Positions 1-8,350 of a DNA stretch of 64,000 nt are shown one piece after another. Made by a program: the position numbers and the translations under genes. Origin of the DNA: PALSA-1006 sp963733265 (GTDB lineage Bacteria > Pseudomonadota > Gammaproteobacteria > Burkholderiales > Gallionellaceae); NCBI GenBank assembly GCA_963733265.1, contig CAVTCF010000002.1, positions 372,001-436,000 on the forward strand, written 5' to 3'. Numbering within the stretch: the stretch's first letter is position 1; every line of letters starts with the position of its first letter. The notes under the pieces were generated by a model. It saw only the letters and a program-made list of their open reading frames with translations. It was not told the origin of the DNA and did no database searches.

Positions 1-837
1 AAGTCGCACAATCTGTACCGGGTAGATAAGCAGCAATATCATGCTACAGATCCCAAAGAAAATAACCAACATGAGCGCAAGTGAGGGAATACCCAAACCC
101 CAAACCCAAGCTCTCCTGGACTCTTTTACACGATGGCATTCCGGGGGGGTGCCATGCAGATTCACGCCTTCAGCATAGGTGTAACCGCATCGCTGCGTCC
201 TCTTCCACCACTGCCCGAAACGCGTCATTGCCGCATCGTGTAAGGTCATTTCCTGATCCAGACGCCAGATTTTCCAACCGGCCTTACGCAAACGAATGCA
301 CAGCTCTGGTTCTTCACCAGCAATCAAATCAGGACGAAATCCGAGCACCATTTCAAACGCATCAACGCGCATCATGGCATCACCACCGCATGCTTTCGCT
401 TCGCCTATGGGCGTATCCCATTCGATATCACATAGCATGTTGTAAACTGTTTCTTCTGGGAACCGCTCTCTTCGGCGTCCGCAAACAGCAGCAACTATCT
501 TGTTCAAATCAAGGAACTCAATGGCACTTTTAAGCCATTGCGGTGCCACCTCGCAATCACCGTCTACAAACTGTACGTATTCAGTATGAGGGTAAAGCTG
601 TCTCATCCGCTTGAACCCTTCATTTCTGGCTCGGGCAGCAGTAAAAGGTATTGTCATGTCCAATAAAACGACTTCAACACCCCTGCTGCTTGCAGCATTT
701 ACAGAATCATCCGTCGATCCTGAATCCACATATACAAGCTGAGTTTGTTGGGGAGTTAATGATGTTAGGCAACGAATTAGACGTTCACCCTCATTGCGTC
801 CGATAATGACAACACCAACTCTATCCAAAGGATTCAT
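1..837 (-). CDS. Family 2 glycosyltransferase, partial at left edge
   Basis: The reading frame starts with ATG at 837 and stays open for 279 codons to the window edge, so the C-terminus is missing. The N-terminus has the GT-A fold pattern of family 2 enzymes: GVVIIGRNEG near residue 8, a VDSGSTDDS nucleotide-binding segment, and a VDGDCEV DxD-type metal site. A later GEEPELCIRLRKAGWKIW segment matches the usual acceptor or catalytic region. The last visible 40 residues are strongly hydrophobic, so the enzyme is probably membrane-anchored at its C-terminus. It lies 10 bp downstream of the hexapeptide acyltransferase stop and is the last visible gene of the exopolysaccharide operon. It probably transfers a sugar to a lipid-linked intermediate; donor and acceptor cannot be told from sequence. 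Confidence 0.85.
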   Translation of the reverse strand, partial: MNPLDRVGVVIIGRNEGERLIRCLTSLTPQQTQLVYVDSGSTDDSVNAASSRGVEVVLLDMTIPFTAARARNEGFKRMRQLYPHTEYVQFVDGDCEVAPQWLKSAIEFLDLNKIVAAVCGRRRERFPEETVYNMLCDIEWDTPIGEAKACGGDAMMRVDAFEMVLGFRPDLIAGEEPELCIRLRKAGWKIWRLDQEMTLHDAAMTRFGQWWKRTQRCGYTYAEGVNLHGTPPECHRVKESRRAWVWGLGIPSLALMLVIFFGICSMILLLIYPVQIVRL

Positions 838-847
838 CGGAGATTAC

Positions 848-1354
848 TCAATTTGCGCTTCTGGTTTTAATAATTGCCGGAACTCCGGCAGCTATCGAAT
901 TATCTGGCACATCACATAATACTACTGCATTAGCTCCAATCCGCACGTTATTGCCTATTTTTATCTTTCCAAGCACTTTGGCTCCTGCTCCAATATCTAC
1001 ATTATTACCTATTATCGGTGCGCTTGGTTCTTCTACATTTTTCAGCCCGACGACGACTCCATTTCTAATACGACAATCATCGCCAAACTTTGCGTAACCG
1101 CTCACCACGATCCCACCGAAATGGTCAATTTTAAATCGATGACCGACTTCGACTTCGCAAGGAAATTCTATTCCAGTAATAATTTGGATGAATTTGTAAT
1201 TAATCTTGTAAATGAATGAGAACAGTTTTCGCATTATTGTCGGTCGGATAGTATATCGCCAACGACCAAACCGATAAACGACCATCACCCAAAATCCTTG
1301 AGCTCCTATATCGCCTTCATATGTTTTAAAATCCTCTTTTATGTTACTAAACAT
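848..1354 (-). CDS. Hexapeptide-repeat (serine acetyltransferase-like) acyltransferase
   Basis: The protein is 168 residues and has a C-terminal left-handed beta-helix made of imperfect hexapeptide repeats (for example IIGNNVDIGAGAKVLG, then IKIGNNVRIGANAVV). It ends in the usual AAGVPA segment of CysE-like and WcaB-like acetyltransferases. The H-F-G-G stretch resembles the catalytic histidine region of serine acetyltransferases. The frame is open upstream to 1420, but that would overlap the preceding glycosyltransferase. The ATG at 1354, 7 bp after that gene's stop, gives the usual MFSNIKEDF start of exopolysaccharide-linked members. Its place between two glycosyltransferases suggests that it acetylates a sugar of the polymer or its precursor rather than making O-acetylserine. 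Confidence 0.8.
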   Translation of the reverse strand: MFSNIKEDFKTYEGDIGAQGFWVMVVYRFGRWRYTIRPTIMRKLFSFIYKINYKFIQIITGIEFPCEVEVGHRFKIDHFGGIVVSGYAKFGDDCRIRNGVVVGLKNVEEPSAPIIGNNVDIGAGAKVLGKIKIGNNVRIGANAVVLCDVPDNSIAAGVPAIIKTRSAN

Positions 1355-1361
1355 ATTAACG

Positions 1362-2312
1362 TTAGCGTGTTGGCTTGGTAGCAAAATCTGTACGTAAAAA
1401 CATTTGCCAAACAAACACAAAGTGTTTCAGATTAAAAAATATTTTGGCTAACGGCCTTAATCTAACTGTATCTCTCAAAAACTGCATTAAGTCGGAAAGA
1501 CTATTGAGAAACAAGTGACTCAGTACGCCAGATATTCCAAGATTTTTTCGAAAATATAACAATTCACTCTCGATGTTTAATGACTCAATTTGCTGACTAT
1601 CAGATAAAACTTCACCCTTGTGTTTGGCACTTTCACCACCAAGGTGTATTACAGAAGTATAGGGATAGTAGGTAACATGCCACCCTACTGACTTTGCTGC
1701 AAAACATAGGTCGATTTCTTCGTAATACAAAAAGTATCTGGGGTCAAAAAGCCCCACTTGATCAATAACCTCCTTCCGGATAAGGAAATAACAACCTGGC
1801 ACCCAATCACAGTCCCTAACCGAGGCGTGATCCCAAGACATGTCATCGATCATTGGGACATGTTTAAACAAACTACCTAGGCCACTGCGTTGAAAGAAGA
1901 TATTCCATGGGGTGGGAAAATATCGGCATGAGGGTTGCATCTCTCCATCACGACCTATCAGCCTGACACCAAGAATACCTGTCTGCGGATGTTCATCCAA
2001 ATACTTAACTGTTTTCGTTATGGTGTCCGGCTCTACAAAAGCATCTGTATTTAACAATAGTACATATCGGCTATTAATGTCTGGAACTAGTTGATTATTA
2101 GCACGTCCGAAACCTACATTCTCTATGTTCTTCACCAGTTTAATGTTGGGATACTCTGTTCTCAACATTTCGGCCGAGTCGTCTTTTGACGCATTATCAA
2201 CAATGGCAATTTCTATTTCTAGCTGATGCACCGAGGAAAGAAGATAACTTAGTGCCTTCTTTGTTAATTCCCTCGTATTGAAGCTAACGAGAACAACCAA
2301 TAGATCCGACAT
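1362..2312 (-). CDS. Family 2 glycosyltransferase (rhamnosyltransferase-like)
   Basis: This 316-residue protein has a GT2 catalytic domain in its first 250 residues. The N-terminal strand is LLVVLVSFNTREL, VDNASKDD at 38-45 marks the nucleotide-sugar pocket, and LLLNTDAFVEP around 88-90 carries the DxD-type acidic pair. The segment YFLYYEEIDLCFAAKSVGW is the conserved EED-like region of WbbL/RfbN-type rhamnosyltransferases. The last 60 residues are hydrophobic and amphipathic, consistent with peripheral attachment to the inner membrane. It lies in the exopolysaccharide operon, separated from the upstream kinase by a 109-bp spacer with a GC-rich hairpin. The exact sugar is not predictable. Confidence 0.88.
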   Translation of the reverse strand: MSDLLVVLVSFNTRELTKKALSYLLSSVHQLEIEIAIVDNASKDDSAEMLRTEYPNIKLVKNIENVGFGRANNQLVPDINSRYVLLLNTDAFVEPDTITKTVKYLDEHPQTGILGVRLIGRDGEMQPSCRYFPTPWNIFFQRSGLGSLFKHVPMIDDMSWDHASVRDCDWVPGCYFLIRKEVIDQVGLFDPRYFLYYEEIDLCFAAKSVGWHVTYYPYTSVIHLGGESAKHKGEVLSDSQQIESLNIESELLYFRKNLGISGVLSHLFLNSLSDLMQFLRDTVRLRPLAKIFFNLKHFVFVWQMFLRTDFATKPTR

Positions 2313-2365
2313 AAATTTTTTATCTTATCTTTAAAATGGAAACCTCAAAAAGTTCAAATAAATGA

Positions 2366-2384
2366 CCTCCGGCCTTGCCGGGGG
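2366..2384. repeat. GC-rich hairpin repeat, copy A
   Basis: The 19 bases form a short hairpin, CCTCCGGC with GCCGGGGG around a 3-base loop, followed by CATTTAATTATT. A very similar hairpin with the same loop and the same AT-rich tail occurs at 46600-46618. It sits in the 109-bp spacer between the tyrosine kinase and the glycosyltransferase. It could attenuate transcription inside the operon or be a dispersed intergenic repeat. Confidence 0.55.
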
Positions 2385-2421
2385 CATTTAATTATTCGAA
2401 TGCGAATTGCCGCAAAAAAGG

Positions 2422-3249
2422 TTAATCATAATAGTAGGGGGTTGATTCGACTTCTGCCTTATTGAACACTATTCCAATTAATTTCTCGGGTGGAATGTGA
2501 CTTAGACTTTCCTCGATCTCCTTTTTGGTCGACATTCCATTGGCCACCACCATCAGGACACAATCGACTTGAGGCAAGACCACAATTACGTCATCGGAAA
2601 CAAGCACCGGAGGTAAATCAAAAATGACAATTCTTGATTCGTATCGCTCGCGCAGTTCTATTATAAGATTTGCAATCTTCCTCGATGAGAGGGCTTCTGA
2701 TGATTCGGTTACTGGTTGCTTGGTGGGCAATATAACTAGACGTTGAATACCGGGGTTAACAATTACGTCTTGTATCTGTGAAGTTCCGTCTAAAATATCA
2801 TTCAGAGACTTTTCCATTGGAATTCCCAAGTAAGCACCAATCCTCGGGCGACGCAGATCAAAGTCTACCAATAACGCTGTCTTGTTGGTTTGTTGTGCAA
2901 TACTAATAGCAAGATTAATAGAAATAACGGACTTTCCAGCACCCGGTGTTGGTGAGGTAATCGCCAAAGTTCGCCAACCATTAGTCTCCATTTTTTGAAG
3001 AATTTGCGTTCGCAGGAGATCGAAAGGCATCGCCTTCGGATTGCTTTTATCAAATGCGACAATACGGTTTTCTTCCAGCAAATCCTCTCGTAGCGGAACA
3101 ACCTTGGTTTTCTCGTATTCAACTTTCTCAAGATCCTCAATATCCGAACCTGAAGTCGCCGAATCGCTGACCAGCAATGCTCTTGCTTTAGGGTTGACCT
3201 TGTTCTGTTTTGACTTTGCCTTTTCAACGGCTTGCTTGATACGTTCCAT
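2422..3249 (-). CDS. Cytoplasmic BY-kinase (CpsD/CapB-type tyrosine autokinase)
   Basis: This bacterial tyrosine kinase is 275 residues and has all three ATP-site motifs: Walker A TPGAGKS at 101-107, Walker A' LLVDFDLRRP at 126-135, and Walker B VIFDLPP at 208-214. The C-terminus ends in a short tyrosine cluster (TPYYYD), the usual autophosphorylation tail. The N-terminal 20 residues are Lys-rich and lack membrane segments, so this is the separate kinase half of a Wzc-like system. Its membrane activator should be the Wzz-like protein encoded immediately upstream (64-bp gap). Cycles of autophosphorylation are expected to control chain length and export of the polysaccharide. Exosortase-linked loci often carry this split arrangement. 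Confidence 0.93.
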   Translation of the reverse strand: MERIKQAVEKAKSKQNKVNPKARALLVSDSATSGSDIEDLEKVEYEKTKVVPLREDLLEENRIVAFDKSNPKAMPFDLLRTQILQKMETNGWRTLAITSPTPGAGKSVISINLAISIAQQTNKTALLVDFDLRRPRIGAYLGIPMEKSLNDILDGTSQIQDVIVNPGIQRLVILPTKQPVTESSEALSSRKIANLIIELRERYESRIVIFDLPPVLVSDDVIVVLPQVDCVLMVVANGMSTKKEIEESLSHIPPEKLIGIVFNKAEVESTPYYYD

Positions 3250-3313
3250 TAAATTCCCCTACACCGACCTATTCAGAATGCCTAAATACTTCAGGTCATA
3301 AATTGTTAAAGCA

Positions 3314-4786
3314 TTATTTGGGACTTACAACTGCCCTAATTGACTTCATAATCGAAAATATCCAGTGTTGTTTTTCCTCTTTTTGGCCTACTATAAAAGG
3401 AATTACCGCCAAAGGCCGATGCCCTGAGGCATGCGTGAGTGCTGCGACTCCTCGAACCCGCTTATCGATCGATTCCAGAAATATTGCCATTCCTGCTGAG
3501 GCGCCTAATGCAAACAAGAAACCGAGTGCAAGTATTTTTATCGGGTTGGGTTTAAATGGCTTCTCAGGCAAAAAGGGAGGCTCGAGCAAAGAAAAACGTT
3601 CCGATTTATTCTCGCTTTCCAGGTTCTCTGAAATCTTTGCTGTCATCTTCTTGTTTTGAATTTCTTCATATTTTTTCTGCGCAGTATCACGATCCCGAAC
3701 AAGCTCTTCCAAACCCTGCGCCACTCTTGGAGTCATTTCCATTGCATGCTCATTTTGACCAATTTCAGCTTTCAGCTTTTTTTTCTGCTGCTCAAGCGAT
3801 TCTAATCGGGCATTAACTGCATCAACTTTGGCTTGTATTTTGAAAACGGTTAAGTTGGTTACATTGGCCGCAGAGTCTTTAACATCAGGTGCACTTGATT
3901 TTTGCTCCAATGCATCAATTTTGCGCTTTAGCGCTCTAAGATCAGGATGCAATTCAGTGTAAATTGCCGATAATCTAGTGTATTCTGCTTTGAGAGCCGG
4001 CAATGTCTGAGCTGGATCATCGCTCATTCCATGCTTAGCGGCTGAAAGTTCGGCTTCAAGTGAGCGAAGCTCTTCGTTGCCACTACGAATATCCCGCTCA
4101 ACTGAATATAGATCGTTCTCGGCGCGCTGCATCATGGAGGTACGAACACTCAGTTGTTCAGGCAAGTTTTCGCTATTCTGCTTCTTAAATGCACCAATCT
4201 TGCTTTCAAGACTGTCGACGTCGGCCTTAAGCCTATTTGATTCCTGTGTAAGAAAATCAGTAGTCTCGGTTGCCTGCTCTGTACGCAGTTTAACGTTCAA
4301 ATCAAGGAACAAAGTAATAATTGCTTTTGTTACCGTAAGTGCAGTCTCCGGGCGTTGATCTTCAAATGAAATAGTAAAGGCTATCGCAGCGCTATCAGTT
4401 CCGAAATCTTTGGGTTTCACTGGCTCGATTTCAATACGATCACGTAGTTTATCAATAATTTCAGATGAGGGAATTGCGTTAGAACCATCCTTGAATAAAC
4501 TGTATTTATTAGCCAGTTGAATTAAATTCTCGCGCGTCATCACTTTTTGTTTTATGACATTGATTCTCTCTTCTAATTTTTCTTTGATCGCACTGGCAAC
4601 TATGTTGTCTGGAACCTGTGTTGATTCCACAATAATGGTTCCAGTGGAACGATAAGAGCGGGGCAAAATGAACGACGTGATAACTGCTAAAAGCAGAACA
4701 ACAACAAAAACAACAATCATATATTTTGCGCGGCGGCGCAAAATCAACACGTAATCAGTTAGGGTAAGTTCGTAATCTGTAGTCAT
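3314..4786 (-). CDS. Wzz/GNVR-type polysaccharide chain-length determinant
   Basis: This inner-membrane polysaccharide co-polymerase is 490 residues. A first transmembrane segment lies at about residues 17-38. A long periplasmic region follows with predicted coiled coils (about 170-380, rich in Glu, Lys, Leu and Gln). A second transmembrane segment at about 428-450 is preceded by the Pro-rich PEKPFKPNP motif of the family. After it comes only a short cytoplasmic tail; the kinase domain is encoded separately by the next gene. It is expected to form the periplasmic cage that sets polymer length and activates the kinase. It starts 20 bp after the outer-membrane protein's stop, consistent with one operon. 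Confidence 0.92.
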   Translation of the reverse strand: MTTDYELTLTDYVLILRRRAKYMIVVFVVVLLLAVITSFILPRSYRSTGTIIVESTQVPDNIVASAIKEKLEERINVIKQKVMTRENLIQLANKYSLFKDGSNAIPSSEIIDKLRDRIEIEPVKPKDFGTDSAAIAFTISFEDQRPETALTVTKAIITLFLDLNVKLRTEQATETTDFLTQESNRLKADVDSLESKIGAFKKQNSENLPEQLSVRTSMMQRAENDLYSVERDIRSGNEELRSLEAELSAAKHGMSDDPAQTLPALKAEYTRLSAIYTELHPDLRALKRKIDALEQKSSAPDVKDSAANVTNLTVFKIQAKVDAVNARLESLEQQKKKLKAEIGQNEHAMEMTPRVAQGLEELVRDRDTAQKKYEEIQNKKMTAKISENLESENKSERFSLLEPPFLPEKPFKPNPIKILALGFLFALGASAGMAIFLESIDKRVRGVAALTHASGHRPLAVIPFIVGQKEEKQHWIFSIMKSIRAVVSPK

Positions 4787-4806
4787 AGATAGCTTGTAAT
4801 TTATGT

Positions 4807-5931
4807 TCAGAAGTCAGGATTCGTGAAGTTAAAGGACAACCCTAGCATATTTGAGAATGCACCTTCGCTTCCCGCTATTTGTCCAGCCCTATAAGTATAG
4901 TATGTTTTCAAATTCCAAAACGTGCTGATGCTGTGCTCAATTGAGACAGTTGTTATAATGGTCGTTCCGTTACCAGAGGGTAGTTGACTATTAACCCTAT
5001 CATCAAAGTCCCAAACTGCAACGTTGTAATCATTCAGATCGTGGCGCCAAATCAACTTCTTCTCGTCGACACATGCAAAGCCGCCCAAACCACTGGGTAA
5101 AACAAGATGACTTGCAGTTACATCCAGTGTATTGAATTGAACCTTATAATTCGCTTCTACTGAGCCAAGAAAATTAGTTTTGCCTTCAATATCTTGAGAA
5201 CGCCCTGCCTGTAAGCTCCAATCTGTATTTTCCCCTTTCAAATTCCAACCTAACAATTCACTTGTTAGAGCGTCTGAAGTACCAACTGAAACGGGTGAAT
5301 ACTTTTCATTTGTGACCATCAAAAATGGTGTGCTACGCTCACTAATATTGTAACTGTATTTAAGGCTGCTGGTCTGTGCATCATAATCTACAAAGCCACT
5401 GGTGACAGTATATCCTCCGTTATAGGAAACATATTCCTCTGACCCGACAATAGAAAGCAAACTTTGTTCACTCAATGAATAATTCCAAATTCCAGAAAAA
5501 AGTTTCGATGTGCGAGTACCTCCAATCTGAGCAACACCCGTAGCGTCCACTCCGCTATCTCGAGTTGCTATTTGAGCATATTTGGACGAAAGATCAAAGT
5601 CGCCCATTTCGCTCTTGCGCAACCAGTCAATAAAAGCTGCCGGACTTTGCCGATCCGGGCTTAGTGTTTGGTTTGAAGTACGCTCGATTTGATATGCAAG
5701 CCCTGTTTTTATTTCGTTTGCCCCGTCAACCCCATCCAGTGCATAGCTTGGCACAAACAAAGATCTCCATACACCTCCGTAATAACCCGGGGTAAGTAAT
5801 GGATTAGTGACATACTCTGACGAGACAGTAGTCCCAACAGCACTTTGCCAACTATCAGCCCAAATCTGTTGTGTGAAAAGCATTGCGCCAACCAGAAAGA
5901 TATATGCCTTGGTATTTCGACGTACAATCAA
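4807..5931 (-). CDS. Predicted outer-membrane beta-barrel protein of the polysaccharide locus
   Basis: This 374-residue protein has a Sec signal peptide (basic start MIVRRNTKAY, hydrophobic core, likely cleavage after IWA-D). The body alternates short amphipathic strands with polar loops and ends in LGLSFNFTNPDF, with an aromatic-rich terminal strand as expected of a barrel. No enzyme motif is visible. It matches in size and position the uncharacterised outer-membrane proteins found in exosortase-linked exopolysaccharide loci. It lies between the Wza-like and Wzz-like genes, so a role as outer-membrane exit channel or anchor is likely but inferred. Confidence 0.7.
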   Translation of the reverse strand: MIVRRNTKAYIFLVGAMLFTQQIWADSWQSAVGTTVSSEYVTNPLLTPGYYGGVWRSLFVPSYALDGVDGANEIKTGLAYQIERTSNQTLSPDRQSPAAFIDWLRKSEMGDFDLSSKYAQIATRDSGVDATGVAQIGGTRTSKLFSGIWNYSLSEQSLLSIVGSEEYVSYNGGYTVTSGFVDYDAQTSSLKYSYNISERSTPFLMVTNEKYSPVSVGTSDALTSELLGWNLKGENTDWSLQAGRSQDIEGKTNFLGSVEANYKVQFNTLDVTASHLVLPSGLGGFACVDEKKLIWRHDLNDYNVAVWDFDDRVNSQLPSGNGTTIITTVSIEHSISTFWNLKTYYTYRAGQIAGSEGAFSNMLGLSFNFTNPDF

Positions 5932-5990
5932 TTAATTCCCCAATTCCATAGACCTGTTATCGATGTTGTGAAGCGCCAAACAAATAAATA

Positions 5991-6554
5991 TCAAGGCACT
6001 ACAACAGTATCTCCCGCTTTAAGCTGGATATTGGTTGATATATTTTTTCCGGAAATAATGTCTTTGTAATTGACTGGTAATACTTCTTGTCCACCCGTTT
6101 TATTGCGGATAATTTTAATACCGCCTTCATCGGCAAATTTATCAAGCCCTCCAACCAAGCTAATAGCTTGTAAAACGGTAGTCGGCCCACTGATGACTAT
6201 TGACCCAGCCTTCACAACTTTTCCGGTTACGTAGGCTCGATTCCCTTCAATGCCGACAATTACAACCGTAACAATTGGCTCGGGAAAATATTTCTTCAGT
6301 TGGGTAGTAAGACTCTGTTCCACTTCTGGCGTACTGCGGCCGGCAACCTCGACACGACCTAGTAGTGGAATTGTGATACTACCGTCCGGTAGCACCACAA
6401 CTTGTTTTTGTAAGGACTCCTCTCGCCAAACGGAAACCAGCACAGTATCCCCTGATCGCAAGAGATAGACATCAGGCTTATCTTCTGCATGTGACTGCCC
6501 CACACTCAAAGTTACTAGCGACATGAAGGCAGCCAAGAATTTCGATTTGCTCAT
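5991..6554 (-). CDS. Wza/EpsE-like polysaccharide export protein (periplasmic type)
   Basis: This 187-residue protein has a signal peptide ending in SHA-ED and then a polysaccharide-export domain (YLLRSGDTVLVSVWRE, PDGSITIPLLGRVEVAG). An SLBB domain follows (NRAYVTGKVVKAGSI, then LQAISLVGGL) with the closing KAGDTVVVP strand. There is no lipobox cysteine, unlike Wza, and the protein lacks the extra domains of full-length Wza. It is therefore probably a short, soluble periplasmic member that works with the barrel protein encoded next. It is the first gene of the visible exopolysaccharide operon. No convincing promoter was found in the 239 bp upstream. Confidence 0.88.
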   Translation of the reverse strand: MSKSKFLAAFMSLVTLSVGQSHAEDKPDVYLLRSGDTVLVSVWREESLQKQVVVLPDGSITIPLLGRVEVAGRSTPEVEQSLTTQLKKYFPEPIVTVVIVGIEGNRAYVTGKVVKAGSIVISGPTTVLQAISLVGGLDKFADEGGIKIIRNKTGGQEVLPVNYKDIISGKNISTNIQLKAGDTVVVP

Positions 6555-6727
6555 ATATTTTGACCCTATAATCTAATATCTACTTATATGTTAACTGTAT
6601 TTTAAGCCATGCGGGTTAAATTTTTTAGTTAGCTGCCAGTTTTTCAGAATTGAGATTGTCGATGTTTGCCTAAAATATTAAACGAAGCAGCTCGTCCTTG
6701 CGGAAAGCGCTGCTCTCTAGCTACAGG

Positions 6728-6758
6728 GCCTTGCCAATTTAGGGCAAAAAACCAAGGC
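6728..6758 (-). terminator. Possible terminator after the efflux operon
   Basis: An inverted repeat (GCCTTG with CAAGGC, plus an inner GCC/GGC pair) lies 36-66 bp beyond the stop of the outer-membrane factor gene. There is no clean T-run after it on the minus strand, so this is a weak call. The rest of 6555-6793 shows no gene. Confidence 0.25.
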
Positions 6759-6793
6759 AACGCTTTGCGCTTCCTTACTCAAGATCGAAAATA

Positions 6794-8323
6794 TTAATTC
6801 ACCGCCGATGTCTCGGATTTAGTGCTTGCAGATTTTTCGGGCTGAACTTCAGTACCGCCACCCAGCGCCTGGATCAGCGCCACATTTGCAGCGAGTTGCT
6901 GTCCGGCAGTTAGAAGTGCAGCATTGCGGGCTGAGTATGAGGCCGTCTGAGCGGTTATCACATTTAGATAGGGAATTATACCTGCCTTATACTGATCTGT
7001 TACCAAGCGCAGTGATACGTCAGCGGCCGTGACGGCTTGTTGCTGCAAGGCTGCCTCATCGGCGAGTACGGTCAATGCAACAAGCTGATCTTCGACTTGC
7101 TGAATCGCTTGCAAACTAAGTTGTCTATATTGCGCGACTACCTGTTTATACGCGCTTTGAGCTTGTGCCTTTATGGCTGAACGTGCCCCACCATCGAAAA
7201 GCGTTAATGCGAGGGATGGCCCCGCCGACCAAAATAAATTTGAAGCTGAAAATATGTTAACAAACGAAGGATTACGGTAGCCACCCGAAGCTGCAAGTGT
7301 CAACGCCGGAAAATAGGCCGATTGGGCCACGCCAATTTGTGCGTTAGCCGCAGCCACTTGACGTTCCGCAGCCATTAAATCAGGGCGGCGCAGCAACAAT
7401 TGCGATGGCAATCCAACTGGAACAGCTTGAGGTTGCGGCATTCCCGGTAAAGCAGACAGGCTAAAACTTGATGGTGTAACCCCTATCAGCACCGCAATAG
7501 CGTGTTCCAATTGAGCACGTTGTAATCCCAAAGCTTTGGCTTGTATCTTGGCATTGGCTAATTGTAACTGAGCCTGTGCAACATCGGCCTGTGTGCTCAC
7601 GCCGCTGGCGTAACGATTTTGCGTCATGGTTAATGACTTCTCATCCGCGCCTAATGTTTCATTCGCCAATACTATTTGACTGTCTAATTGCCGGATCTGG
7701 AAATAATCTGTTGCCAACGTGGCTTGCAAACTTAGCTGAGCATTAATCAATGTCTCCCGGCTATATTCTGCATTAGCTTCATCGCTTTCGACTTGACGCC
7801 GAACTTTTCCCCAAAAATCAGGAACCCAACTTGCAGTAAGGCCCACTGATTGTCCACTAACGGTGGTCGTTGTACCCGTCCCAGAAACTGTTGTTACAGA
7901 TGCACTAGAAGAGCGTGTTGACGCAACGGAAGCCGCTATTGTAGGGAACTCACCCGCCCGAGCCTGATCGGTAAGCCCCAGCGCCTGTTGATAAGTATAG
8001 TATGAGGCCTGAAGGCTTTGGTTTGCTGTGAGCACCAATGGTTCCAATTTATTCAATTCAGCATCACCAAAAACAGTCCACCAGTCTCCTTGAAAAGGCA
8101 CAGCCAAGGGAGCTGCTTTTACCCACCCATTATTTTCCTTGAATTGTTCGGGTGACTCAATCGTTGGCTTCTTGTAATCCGGCCCCACCGCACAAGCGCT
8201 GAGTAAAATACTGATCAACACCCCAAGACCGAGCTTTTTAAATCGCGGTAACTGGTCTGTTATCAGAACTTTCTCATCGCGAAGAGAGTGTTGCTGTGGT
8301 TTGCTTATTTCGATTGAACTCAT
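6794..8323 (-). CDS. RND efflux outer-membrane lipoprotein (NodT/OprM family)
   Basis: This TolC-like outer-membrane factor has 509 residues. The lipobox LLSACAVGPDYKKP near residue 42 is typical of the NodT/OprM branch, so the mature protein should be acylated. The body contains two repeats of the outer-membrane efflux domain, with Ala/Gln-rich coiled-coil helices (for example LRRPDLMAAERQVAAANAQIGVAQSAYFP). The start at 8323 has a good ribosome site (AGGAAG) but leaves an unusually long 25-residue polar extension before the signal peptide. It lies 27 bp after the MdtC-like gene and completes the tripartite pump. Substrate is unknown; drugs, bile salts or metals are typical for this family. 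Confidence 0.93.
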   Translation of the reverse strand: MSSIEISKPQQHSLRDEKVLITDQLPRFKKLGLGVLISILLSACAVGPDYKKPTIESPEQFKENNGWVKAAPLAVPFQGDWWTVFGDAELNKLEPLVLTANQSLQASYYTYQQALGLTDQARAGEFPTIAASVASTRSSSASVTTVSGTGTTTTVSGQSVGLTASWVPDFWGKVRRQVESDEANAEYSRETLINAQLSLQATLATDYFQIRQLDSQIVLANETLGADEKSLTMTQNRYASGVSTQADVAQAQLQLANAKIQAKALGLQRAQLEHAIAVLIGVTPSSFSLSALPGMPQPQAVPVGLPSQLLLRRPDLMAAERQVAAANAQIGVAQSAYFPALTLAASGGYRNPSFVNIFSASNLFWSAGPSLALTLFDGGARSAIKAQAQSAYKQVVAQYRQLSLQAIQQVEDQLVALTVLADEAALQQQAVTAADVSLRLVTDQYKAGIIPYLNVITAQTASYSARNAALLTAGQQLAANVALIQALGGGTEVQPEKSASTKSETSAVN

Positions 8324-8350
8324 ACTTTCTTCCTATACTAAATCAATTAA

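Noticed and set aside
81..533. Plus-strand open frame of 150 codons
   Set aside because: It lies antisense to an intact glycosyltransferase frame that is open from 837 to the left edge and has clear GT2 motifs.
6566..6594. TTAACA-17-TTATAG promoter before the Wza-like gene
   Set aside because: It would place the transcript start about five bases before the ATG, leaving no ribosome site. It may be chance in AT-rich DNA.
1..6600. Exosortase or PEP-CTERM substrate genes expected in such loci
   Set aside because: No exosortase-like multi-pass protein or PEP-CTERM tail was seen within the window; they could lie to the left.
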